This document shows, in pieces, positions 1 to 10,617 of a stretch of DNA of 64,000 nt; within the stretch, counting starts at the first letter, position 1, and each line of letters starts with the position of its first letter. The DNA comes from Hirudo medicinalis. Taxonomy: Eukaryota > Annelida > Clitellata > Hirudinida > Hirudinidae. The notes below the pieces were generated by a model, which saw only the letters and a list, made by a program, of their open reading frames with translations, was not told where the DNA came from and did no database searches. The translations under genes were made by a program, and so were the position numbers. The DNA lies in the NCBI GenBank assembly GCA_011800805.1, contig MPNW01000048.1, positions 47,048 through 111,047 on the forward strand. The letters run 5' to 3'.

Positions 1-229
1 AGGCGATTACGTACTTCGGAGATATTAGCGATATATTTCAGTCTGTTTCGGTTTCGAAGTTTCTTGGTTGCCAATAAAGTTTCTGTTCTGTTTTATAAAG
101 TTGGTTTATTCATACAAAGACTCAACAGGTGTGTTTCTCAGAGTATTAGGACACCCTTCAATCAGAGTATTTTCGAAAACCTTTAGTCAAATATAGTCAT
201 GTCATATTCTTCTGGATTATTATTATAAA

Positions 230-1276
230 TCTACAAACACTGAATTCCTGCTTGAATTTCTTACAATTCCATTTCCCGTCTCAATCTCTCACGTCTAGCG
301 GTAAAACTCTCCTTAAATTACCACTTCTTGTTCATGTACCCTGCCAGTAAGTGCATTGGTAACACAGCTGTCAATAATTTGACACCATGAATTCTTCAAC
401 CAACTCACAACCTCTTGCAGGCAGGGGCTTTCTTTCCATCCATACTAATTGGCAAAATAGAGGTAAAACGTGCACTTTCGTAACCAGTGGAGGGAACATA
501 GATTGATAAGGTACTTCTCTAATCAATTGTCATTTGAGATCCTTGGCCCATAAACACCGCAGTTTCATCCATTGCAATCACATTGGAGAGTCGGTATTTG
601 GAAAAAAAAAGTCATATCCAGACAGTGTTGTGATGTTTTGAATTCTTTTGGGAATATGTCTAGGTGTGGTGCAATTGAAAGGCAAATGCTTGAATGTCCG
701 CCCTGGGTACAACCAAAACATTTACTCTCCTGGCAGCAATATAATCCGTGTCTTCCACCTCAGGAAATAATGGCCATCATTCACCGTTCTAAAGACATGA
801 AGAACTTCCTTGCAGAGAGAAGAATAGATCAAATAATGATTCCCGTAAGAATGACTGCTATTCTCCAGACCTTGATTATGCGATAAATAAGCCATTCGAG
901 GATCATTTAAGCATGTAAATCAATGACTACATCGATAATAAAGAAAAATCAGCTTTGGGAATCAGTTGGAAACTTTGTGCAGGCTATCCCGCAGGGTAAG
1001 AGTTGTGTGAAGAATTAATAAGAATGCAAAAATACTGATAGATGTGTTGCCAATGCAGTGCGAGCATGGATAAGAAGTACTCATTTAAGAAGAGTTCTAT
1101 TGCTAGACATGAGAGATTGGGGCCAATGGTTCTACGGGAAATCGATACGCAAGAAATTCAAGCAGGAATTCACTGCCCCAGGTTTGGAGAGTTATGGTGA
1201 TGTTTTAATTAAAGGTAATGCTCTAATTGAAGAGTATTCTAATATTCTGCTAAAGCATCACTTTTTTATTCATTAA
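230..1276. pseudogene. Degenerate pogo/Tigger-like DDE transposase fragments in both orientations
   Basis: On the minus strand from about 578 down to 400 the reading MDETAVFMGQGSQ is followed by an in-frame stop and then by SILPISMDGKKAPACK. This matches the start of the catalytic core of pogo/Tigger transposases, where the first catalytic Asp sits in the MDET motif. On the plus strand, about 785-940, the reading KDMKNFLAERRIDQIMIP, then an LQTL segment, then INKPFEDHL after a stop, matches the later part of the same core. The stretch 230-385, read on the minus strand, is similar to 1030-1175 on the plus strand, so the same C-terminal segment occurs twice in opposite directions. Stops and shifts are frequent, so it is dead. 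The family call is from motif memory. Confidence 0.7.
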
Positions 1277-1383
1277 TATATTTAATTATTAATAATAATA
1301 AATATTCATTAATAAATGAATAAAACTTTGTGCAGTTGCCTCCTGTAACAATAATTTAACATAAATGAATAAATGTGCCGATG

Positions 1384-2143
1384 TAACAGGCCAGAGTATA
1401 CCCGGGATTAAAACGCCTTGGCTAGATTATACTCGGGTTTATTATGGCCAAGGCTAATTTATACTCTGGGGTATATTATGGCCTAGGCCAAATTATGCCC
1501 CTCCAGGCCAAATCATACCCAATGTTTAATTGTGTTTTGATCCTTTTTTATTATCATCAATGAGAAGCTTCATAACAATATCAATAGGTCAACAATATTT
1601 TAATATAAATAAAGTTTTCAATCAAATTACTTTTATTTGCATTTAATGACATAAATATTATAAGGGTAATATAATAAATCAACAAATGCAGTAGTCTGCA
1701 TTTATTATATTAACGCCACAACAAAACAAAATTCAATTTCACTTAAATTTAGGATTTTAAATAGGAAAAATATACCTTTTTTCTAATTTATATCAAAGTG
1801 TTTTTTAATATAATCTGTCAATAATAAATTACACGAAATACAGATGAAAAACAAAATTTTCATTTATTTTGCAGCTTTTGAAATTAAACAAACCAATATG
1901 GATGCCTAAAGCTTTACAATCTCATAGTCTTAACTATAGTTATCAAATCGATTGCTTCTACTAACGCTTAAATTTATTAAATTGAGATTCTTTCCCATGG
2001 GGTTTAATCTGGCCTGGAGGGGTATGGTCTGGTCCAGTCCATTTTAAACTCCTGGGTATTGTTTAGCCTAGGACACTTTATCCCCCGGATAGTTTGGCCT
2101 AGGCCCAATTATACCCGGGTTTAATCGGGGCCGGTGTTATTTT
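1384..2143. mobile_element. Fold-back MITE-like element
   Basis: The two ends, about 1384-1520 and 1998-2143, are imperfect inverted repeats rich in CCCGGG, CCTAGGCC and ATTATACCC motifs. The left end begins TAACAGGCC and the right end finishes GGTGTTA. The interior is AT-rich with no usable reading frame. This is the layout of a non-autonomous DNA transposon with long subterminal inverted repeats. I could not settle the target-site duplication, and I do not know the superfamily. Confidence 0.65.
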
Positions 2144-2164
2144 AGCCGGTTATATGTGTACATT

Positions 2165-2405
2165 GTTGTACATGAAAATATAAGATATCCCCCGATAATA
2201 AGGCCTATAGCATCTTCCGGGGCAAAAATTGATGTAAACCCTGTCTTATCTTCGGGAAAACAAGGTATTGCCGTAAATAATGCTGACAATCACGACTAGG
2301 GCTTATTTTCGGGGTAGGATTTGTATTATGAGCACCTTGAAAAATCATTCTAGGGCCTATTTTCTGGATAGGTCTTATTTTCGGGGAAACACGGTACCAC
2401 AATAA
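2165..2405. repeat. Interspersed repeat with TTTTCGGGG motifs
   Basis: The motif CTTATTTTCGGGG and close variants occur several times in about 240 bases, in both orientations (for example near 2188, 2250, 2305 and 2370). The stretch ends with TTTTCGGGGAAACACGG, a sequence I recall from dispersed short repeats of many animal genomes. The minus-strand open frame through it is a by-product of the repeat and is not taken as a gene. Confidence 0.5.
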
Positions 2406-2537
2406 GTATGAGCATTAGCAATATTCAATTTCAAATATCGCGTATACATTTTACTGCGAGGATCCCTGACCAGGATGCTTAAAACCTCTAGAAGTGCTTT
2501 GATTAGGCAATTGTGACAAATGTGAAATTAAAGTTAC

Positions 2538-5500
2538 CTCGCCAATTGTAGGTAGAGAACCGTATTCTCTCCGTCTATGGTCATGCCAGGTGACACATGA
2601 TCGTATAACTTTGGCAAGGCACTTGCAAGCAAATGACCATCATTTCCACAGAGCTGTCTGCATTTTTCGATCTCCTCTACTGCTTTGTTCGTTGAAAGTG
2701 CCTTCAGTCCGGAAGATATTGCGTGCAACTAGAGTGTCATTGACCGTTTAACATTAGATTGTTATGTAGATCGATATGGTCAAAGGCAGATCAAGTGAGA
2801 ATACCACAGAAACCACATTACATCACATTTATTGTTCTTATCTTAATTCATAAACATTTGTAAAATAGAGGTCTAATTTGGCAATGAGTTATATTTGGTT
2901 ATTGGATCTAAAATTGCAAGACAACATTTCCATATTTGAATTTTTTAGAATCAACCAAAAGATATTGTAATCCAACAGACAAGAGACTTGATGTCCAGTT
3001 TCAAACCAACTCAGAAATGAAATATATTTACCACCTACAATTATATCTTGGAATGGCTGAATTCAATTAATTGTTATCTTTTACTGGAAGAGAGTGAAAA
3101 TTCAGTCTTGAAAGAATATATCACCAGGAATTTATTTCACTTGGCTACCCATCGCAGTGAGAAGTAATTGTTTACTGTAATTTTTACTGACAATTTGAAA
3201 AACATTTGATATTAGGGAAAAAATTACCTCGGGAAGAAATGTCGCGTCTCCAGAAGTGATGGTCGGGCTTATGTTACTATACCAGTTTTTTAGTTCTGAG
3301 CCGGCAAACCACATCGCAAAGCAAGTGGAAAAACTTGAAATCAGGATGTGCTGGCAATATTTCATTTCGAAAAGCTTTTTTCCCCTAGCACTGAAAATGG
3401 TTTGTCGCCGATGTATTTATATTTGATTTAATTTTTTAGGATTGTATTATTTTTTAAAGTTTAACGACGTTCAACAACCTCGGATGATGAGATGGGGCGA
3501 CGCAGCTGTACCTGGTAGCAATAGAAGCAGCCATCCCCACCATTTTCCCACCATAGTATGGTACGCACATGACCCTAGTATGGACCAAGGTACCATAAAC
3601 CGTTTTACTTTGGTTGCCACTTTTCCTGAATGTTCCATCTTTTAAAACCTGTTTAAAGTTGCAAATAATCAATATATTTATTTATATACTAATACTACTT
3701 ATTTTTATATTAATAAATAAAACTCCAGCCATTTTACTTAATGGTAATTGATGCTAATTAATTATTTTTACATGATCACATTTCGAATGTCATTTACCTC
3801 ATAATATTTCATGAACATATTCATTCTAGGGATCCGAACATTGGCAAATCTCAAGTAGCCATTGTCTATTGAATTCCATCCAAATTTCGGTCCGATGTCT
3901 CCGACAGTTATTCCTTTAGAAAAATTAGGTGAATAATTGTTACTTTTACAAAGAATTGAGAATTATTTGCGTATAATAGTTTATTTGGTTTAATATTGAT
4001 GCAATTTTATACAGTTTTCTTTATTTTTATGCAACTTCATTAACTACTTAATAACTAGGACAATAATTGTTAAATATTAATGTTAAGTTGAATTTCTTGG
4101 TGAATTATGAATAGAATTTACTACTGTGCAAATTGACCTTTTACTGGAATATTTGTTTCCCTGTCTCTAATTTGAACCAAGAATGGATGAACACCACATT
4201 TCTTTCCTCCTATTATCAGTTGGGCCATCGCAGCCACATGGTTTGCAGATTTCCCTACTGCTCCATTTTAAAATAAATTTTATTTTGTATGAATTATATC
4301 AATTTGGTCGCAAAGTTCAAAGTTCATTATCAACTACAAAACATAACATCTTATTTTCTGATGGAGCATCAATCATTATTTCTAAATTATTTGAGCCATG
4401 AAACATAGTCCAAAATTATGAAAACATTGTAGTCCGTTATTTAATAAAGCACTATAATTTGCTACTATTTAAACAAAATATGAAATAAATTTCATACAGC
4501 CGCCTGGCCAAAATTTGGTTGAGGTAAGGGTGGGTGAGTTAATTATGAATTCCTCCGATGTTGGATCGTACGTCGCTGTCGTTTCCAATGCCTGAACATT
4601 CGTTCCTGGTGTGAAAATTAATTTAGTTAAATTTGAACTTCACAATTTTATTTTTATAATTAATTAACTCAATTAATTGTCTCAAATGTTGAAAACTTCT
4701 ATTTTTACTCGGTCTTAGATCTGGTAAAGTGACTTAAGCTTCAAAGTCAGACGGAAAAAACTTTTTGACGAAAATATTACATGACTTTCTATTTGCATTC
4801 AAAAAGTTATTCGTGATACAAAAAAACATTTAATTTACCATGAATAAACTAACAAATAGAAAAATTATCAACATTCTTTTGTCCGTATAAAAATTTACGA
4901 TTATTACATACAAATTTTATTTACGGCATTAATATCCGTCTATAAAATAATAACTTTTTTATTTTAGCCCTCTAAATTTATGTTTCAAAATTATTTAGGC
5001 ATTCTCTTATTATGTTTTGCAAGAAGGGTCAATAGGTCAGCAGACTTTATTTTAAATACGTCGCAATGATGTGTTTAAAGAACAAAGAGAGATACTGTAG
5101 AAAAAATATTTGTATAACCAAAACTGCAAAAGTGGTACGTTTTCGTGAAACATTTTACTTTTCATAAATGCCTTCACACAAGTCGCAAGTAGTCGAAAAT
5201 TCGTGATCGAGGTCATTTCAGCATTTTCTAGGATGGGGTTAATCTCGCACAACTTGTTGAGATGACCTTTTTTTGCTTCGCGCCAAAAGTCAAGAGAGGG
5301 GGCAACAGGAACCCCCCTCCCTCCTTATGAACCTTTCTCCCAAGTAAATGTAAATGATACATCTTTTATTATTAACCTATTAACAGTTGATTCCCAGTTT
5401 ACTTTATTCATTTTTTTGTTTTCTGTAATTTTCTCATTATTAATTTTTATAATAATATTAAATTAATAGTTATTATAATTATAAGTTATCTGCTAAATAA

Positions 5501-7052
5501 GTCTGAAATACTGACGGAGTTGACTTGACACGTAAGGAGATAAAGATTAACATTTCAGAGGTCTTACCGTGGCCTAACTCCGTTTGTGCGTAGGTTCCAA
5601 CGATGTTATAGCTTCTAATGTCGTCCATCCACATTTTCTTCTGGTCATCAGTTATTTGGTTCTCCACTAAATCCGTGAACATTGAATCATGAACAAGAAG
5701 AGGGGACATGTTGTATTGTAGAACCATTCTTTAAAAAAATGTAACGTTATTAATAAATTTGAAAAATAAGCTTTTAATATTTGTTTATATGATGTTGGTT
5801 AAGATTTCTGAGAGCAGCATTTGTTGGATCATGTCTTCACAGCTTTTCTTTGCAGTTCATTTCTTTGTGTTGACGTCATCTTAATACTTTGTACTCAATC
5901 AACGCAAAGAAAATTCGTGAACCATAAAAACGTTCCTAGTTTTATCATTTTTTAAATTTTGCATGTAAGACTTCAATTGCAATATTAAATTATAAATTTA
6001 CAAACACCTTTAGTTTGCACTACATCTCTAATTAACATGTTGATGTAATGCGGAATGAGAAACAACCTTGATAGAGCAAACTTGTCATCGAAATTGTTCC
6101 ACTCAGGAGATTTCTTTAGAATTTGTGTCACGATGTAGCATCTTCTCAGTCCCTCTTCGTAAATGTCAGGCCGTTCAATGAGACTGATTGGAAACTCGAG
6201 GAGCTTTTCAATTTCACCCAAAACTTTATGATCTGAAAATTGATTTTCAGAAGGCTTGAACAACGAAAGACAAGAATATGAATTGTCGCTCGGGTTAGTT
6301 TGGATTACAACAACGAGTTTAGAAGTATTATTTTAATCACTTAACTAAAACCTGACATCCTCACACGTCGACTCATCATAAACCCCCAATAAGACACAAC
6401 TGTGGTTTAAGGGCGAGCAAAATATTCAATTATGCTAAAATATCTCAATAGAGAAGAAAATCGGATCTTGTTCGTACTTTTCACAAGAACGTAAGACTTT
6501 ACTTATGTCCTTACTTTTTACATAAGTAACTTATGTTACGTCCGTCAATATCCGCAAGTCATACTTTCTACAACTTCACTTTCACTTGAAAAGATGTGAA
6601 CAATCTCAGACTCTTCCAATGTTTCAGGAGTCGTGAAAAGAAAATTTATTTTTGATGACAATCCGTCACTCGTAAAAATCACAAAGCTGCTCAGAAATCA
6701 GCTTTTTTTACTTCTCAGACACAATGTGAGGTCACATTGGTAGACCATTCGCCGCAAATCGTCGTTATGCCCAACTCAGAATGTAATGTACGTACTTTAA
6801 AGACGCCCTCTTGAAGTGGTAGGTTTAAGGTTCTAGTATGTGATTTTACCCAAACCCAGTTCTATTAAAAATTTTGTCAAAATCTAAGTATCCTTCCCCA
6901 AAAAAGTAATGCTTCTCACACATTGAACGTTTCTTTTCCACTTCGTCTGTTCCATTGTAGAGAAGGAGGGTTAATTTTTCCACATCGAAAGTCGCTTCTG
7001 CTCTCGTCCTTTGCAAACACGGATTAATGGTTGATTTCGAAAACCAAGCCAT
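2538..7052 (-). CDS. ACOX: Divergent acyl-CoA oxidase (peroxisomal type), partial at the left edge
   Basis: Peroxisomal acyl-CoA oxidases perform the first, FAD-dependent and H2O2-producing step of peroxisomal beta-oxidation. Exons on the minus strand: 6850-7052, 6008-6232, 5568-5728, 4498-4605, 4138-4260, 3798-3913, 3479-3648, 3228-3390, 2538-2728. Matches to ACOX1 are clear: [58 protein letters not shown] and [13 protein letters not shown]. The last exon ends in a phase-2 donor and the roughly 220-residue C-terminal part is not in the window. Oddities: the usual CGGHGY is replaced by CGNDGH, and the catalytic Glu of the FEGEN motif is Asp (IDGEN). The joins between exons 1-2 and 2-3 do not close in phase, so a short exon may be missing or the gene may be decaying. 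Chosen start: the Met at 7052, shortly before the STINP segment. The remaining joins are phase-consistent. Confidence 0.8.
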
Positions 7053-8151
7053 GTCAAGCCAGAAACACTTCTCTATGAAAGCAATCTCCTTAAATTCACA
7101 AAATTGAGAGTTCCAAAGTACACCTTTTAGCAAGAAACAATTGTTTGATAAGGTTGTTAGCATGAAAGTACTTGAACAAGTGATATATTTTAGGCCTTTG
7201 AGGCTAATCATCACCTAAATTTTAAAACATTATTAAATTATAATTAATATCACCAAAGTAATGAACATGTAGAACAATAGCAAAAGCATTTACTTTCAAC
7301 TCAAGAATTTAGCCAGAGTTTACTCTCAGCTACATTGTTTAAAATGCCATAAAATTATGGACAACTAACTTTCAAATATATATTTTGGAACTACAAAACA
7401 GTTTAATTGCATAACAACATTATCTTTATAATCATGCTTACATCATCTGGAGCTCTCTAGAAATCAATAGGATCTCCAAACATTATATCCTGTAATTGCA
7501 ATCAAAGCATGTTAAAATTGGTTTAAAAAACAACTGAGAATATAAAATTAGCAGCTAATGTCCCCTTTTCCTATGGTTTATTTAAGTGACAACGACTAGG
7601 CAATAACTATAAACAAATGGTTCAACTAAGTGGGGAAAGCAAAAGATGTGCCTAACTGTTACTTCAAAAAACTATTTACAGCAAAGCCGGTGACTGCAAT
7701 GTGAAGGTCTTGCAAAAAATAGAAACTCAAAACAAAGCCCAATGCATGGAAAGAAACATAAAGTGCAGAATAGGGAAAACGCAAAATACTCTGAATGATG
7801 ATTGATGATGATAGATGTGGCACAAAATTGGCAGAAATGAAATGGCCTCAAAAATGCACCCTTTGTGAGGTTCCCATACAAATGACAATAAATGTGCAGT
7901 TAGATAAGTTTGCAGTTTAGAAGCAAAGAATTATTAATCATGAATCAGAGATCCACACAAAACAATGAAATATTTAAATAAACAACTCTAAAATATAATA
8001 TGATAGCAACAAAATATAAATATTTCATTTAATTTCTGCCTTGCACCTTGAACTCGTAATTAAAAAGAACTTATAAAAATTTCTTACAATTAAATACCAT
8101 AGAAACTGCAAACATATAAAGTCAACAATAAGAATGCTCTCAGGCAGTGCT
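7053..8151. other. Intergenic stretch between USP and acyl-CoA oxidase genes
   Basis: About 1.1 kb of AT-rich sequence between the 3' end of the stress protein gene and the 5' end of the oxidase, both on the minus strand. It should hold the 3' UTR of the former and the promoter of the latter. I see no further exon, RNA gene or repeat in it. Confidence 0.5.
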
Positions 8152-9319
8152 TCACTCATAGAGGACAACCGTTCTGTCAAATTTAGCCAACTCCTCTTTC
8201 ATCTCTTCACTCATGCTGGCTGAAAAGGTCTGGATGAAGCTTGTAGTGCCACGGCTTCCGGATGCAAAACGACGACGAAGCTGTGTGGCCAGGGACACGT
8301 GCTGCTGCTCATTACCAACAAGTGATTGATTCCTACTTGTAGATTTCAGAGGTGTCTTTTCAGAACTGTGTCTGTTCCTTCTCCCCTCTCCTCCACCAGA
8401 TGTGTTTGAAGGCTCATGACATAAGATCACAGGGCAAATGGCATGCTTCAAAATGTGGTCACTCACACTGCCTACTATTGTTCTTTTGAGTGCCCCCATG
8501 CCTCTGCATCCAACTATTACAAAGGCAGATTTCTCCTCAGCAGCAATGTGACACAACATCTCCCCCGGTCGTCCCCTGACATTACGCATCCTTGCAGAAA
8601 TCTGGATGTTTCAAGAAGTCAATAAAAATTATGTATGGAACTATATATATATATATATATATATTAACTTACAAAATTACAAGGTCAGTCACACAAAAGT
8701 AAAGATGGTCTAATCTAAAGATGTTAATCCATCCATTGATGAGAGAATTAAAAATATAATAAGGCCGAGTAAGAGATCAAAATACCAGAAACAATAACCC
8801 TTGTCCAGTAATTTTGTCCAGCCAAAAAAGAACTAAATATTGCTCACAATTTAAGAGTAAGAAGTAAAATTTTAAAAAATTACATTTCTATCTTTTAGAA
8901 GTGATTTCATGCTTTCTTCCAAAATTTTTGTCCTGGCCTCCTCTTCTTTCCACAAACTTGCTAGTACCCCTGGCGACATGTTGCATTCCCCTAAACAAAC
9001 ACAGACTATAGTCCAAAGTTTGTGAAAAGGAAGGTTTCCGATGAAATAACCAGATATCTGCACAATTACTTACTCGCTTCGTTAATGTTTGGCAGTTCTA
9101 TACAATGAACTAAGATGAGTTTGTTTCCTGGACGATGCATTTTCTCCAAATAAACTACAAAAAAAGTTAAGGCACAAGTTCGACTTTAGTTATGTTTGCG
9201 CGAGCTATACTCAAGTCTTCGTAAATTCATTGAAAGTCTTGCCAGCCTAATAACTAACATTTCACGGCATTCTGCGATTGACTAGAGTGATCAATAGCGA
9301 TTATGATCAGCTGTTCCAT
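8152..9319 (-). CDS. Universal stress protein (UspA) domain protein, 4 exons, 232 aa
   Basis: UspA-fold proteins bind ATP or act in stress responses; in animals their role is poorly known. Exons on the minus strand: 9259-9319, 9074-9154, 8884-8990, 8152-8601; all phases close and give 232 residues. The N-terminus MEQLIIIAIDHSSQSQNAV is the usual first beta strand and Asp loop. LILVHCIELPN is strand 2. GCRGMGALKRTIVGSVSDH carries a complete G-2x-G-9x-G-S nucleotide-binding motif, followed by strand 5 (CPVILCH). About 90 further residues form a Ser/Arg-rich tail beyond the domain, so the protein is longer than the usual 140-160 residues. Function beyond ATP binding cannot be inferred. Confidence 0.92.
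8643..8664. repeat. (TA)n microsatellite
   Basis: A run of about ten TA units lies in intron 3 of the stress protein gene, between its exons 3 and 4. It is a simple repeat with no other visible structure. Confidence 0.9.
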
Positions 9320-9381
9320 TCTAGAAGAAGTCAAGTTCAAACGGCCAGCAAGTCCCAAACACCCTGATGCAAACAAAAACA

Positions 9382-9838
9382 ATGGATGCCAACCCAAATC
9401 CACTTGTTATTGAAAAAGGACAAGGCGCATAAAATTTTTTGGACTTAGTATAGAAGCCAATAAAAAAAAATCAGTTACAAATTAAAAATAATAACGATTT
9501 GAATGCAAGTAAGTGTCTCTTTTCTAAATAAAATGTCATATGGAAGAAGAAAACGAAAAACTTTGTTTTCGCTATTTTGCACGACCTTGTTCATCCGCAG
9601 CCACTGTGGCCTCAGATTTAAAAGTTTTCATAAAGCCTTCCGTTCGCAAATTAATTTTATCACGTTAGTGCTAGTGCATGACATGCTTGAAGCTTGTCCA
9701 ATCCACCAAAAAAAAACCTCAGCCCATCAAAACACTTACGACCACCCTTTGCAAAAAGGTCTGAAGCCATGCAGACAAGAATTCTGGAAGATTTGGACAA
9801 GATCACGATCAGGACTAACCCACATTTGCTTATTATGA
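9382..9838 (+). other. Possible small gene divergent from the stress protein gene (unrecognised)
   Basis: Just 63 bases from the start of the minus-strand stress protein gene, an ATG at 9382 opens MDANPNPLVIEKGQGA. About 150 bases further, 9528-9665 is open in one frame reading HMEEENEKLCFRYFARPC and on to KPSVRKL. A separate frame is open from 9503 to 9838. The arrangement suggests a divergently transcribed short gene, but I could not join the pieces by a convincing intron and recognise no family. Confidence 0.25.
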
Positions 9839-10617
9839 CTTCACGAACTGAAGCACTAAGTCTGTTTTTATAAAATTTTATTAGTATTAATGAGAGTTGC
9901 GACCAAGATGGTGAAAGGCCAAAGCTTTAAAAATACAAAGCATGGCCCAAAAAGTTAATTATAGAGGTAACACATCGTGGTGTTATTAAAGTGTAGTCAA
10001 ATGTTCATAACAATAGAATTATGAAATAACAACAGAAATCTTCATATCAACGTTCTAAATATAGGATGTTTCTTACAAGCCAGGCTTGAAGCAATCTAAA
10101 ATCATAAATAAAAAGAATCGTGATTAAAATTTCAACATATTCAATTTCAACATTTCAACATAAACTCATTTAAAATTAATTTCAGCAAATTAAACTACTT
10201 TAAGAACTTACATTTTGACAACAGCCAGATTACAGATGTACAACTTGGATGACAATTTAAACTCCTTATGGTAGCCTTGATCTGCGATGCTGATTTAAGA
10301 AAATAGTTAATTATTAATAACTTTAACTTTTCATAATTTAATTACTCTTTCATAATATCATAGTGTTTGCAACAAGTCTAATAATGAAAGATGCAACCAT
10401 GTAGCTAGAGGTTAATAGAGATTTATCTTCATCTGAACTCTTCCACACACGGTCATGCTGGTTTAAAAGAGACCAAGTTTATAAATGATATAATGAGAAA
10501 ATATCAATGAAAAAGAAATAAGATTTTAATAATAGATTTGCCTTTATTATTCAAATCTTTAATCATGTGTTGCATATCTGATTGTGCTTTTACAAAAAAA
10601 AAAATAATTTGGCAACA
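9839..10617. other. AT-rich intergenic stretch
   Basis: No coding signal was seen on either strand. It lies downstream of the PCM1-like gene and upstream of the stress protein gene and probably contains the 3' UTR of the former. Confidence 0.45.
10543..10548 (-). terminator. Poly(A) signal AATAAA for the PCM1-like gene
   Basis: An AATAAA hexamer on the minus strand lies about 70 bases past the TAA stop of the PCM1-like reading frame, a plausible distance for its polyadenylation signal. Confidence 0.5.

Noticed and set aside
2205..2402. Minus-strand frame of 65 codons
   Set aside because: It lies wholly in a short dispersed repeat with repeated TTTTCGGGG motifs; the peptide is a repeat product.
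6541..6845. Additional oxidase exon in the first intron
   Set aside because: I scanned for ACOX-like wording on the minus strand and found none that I could defend.
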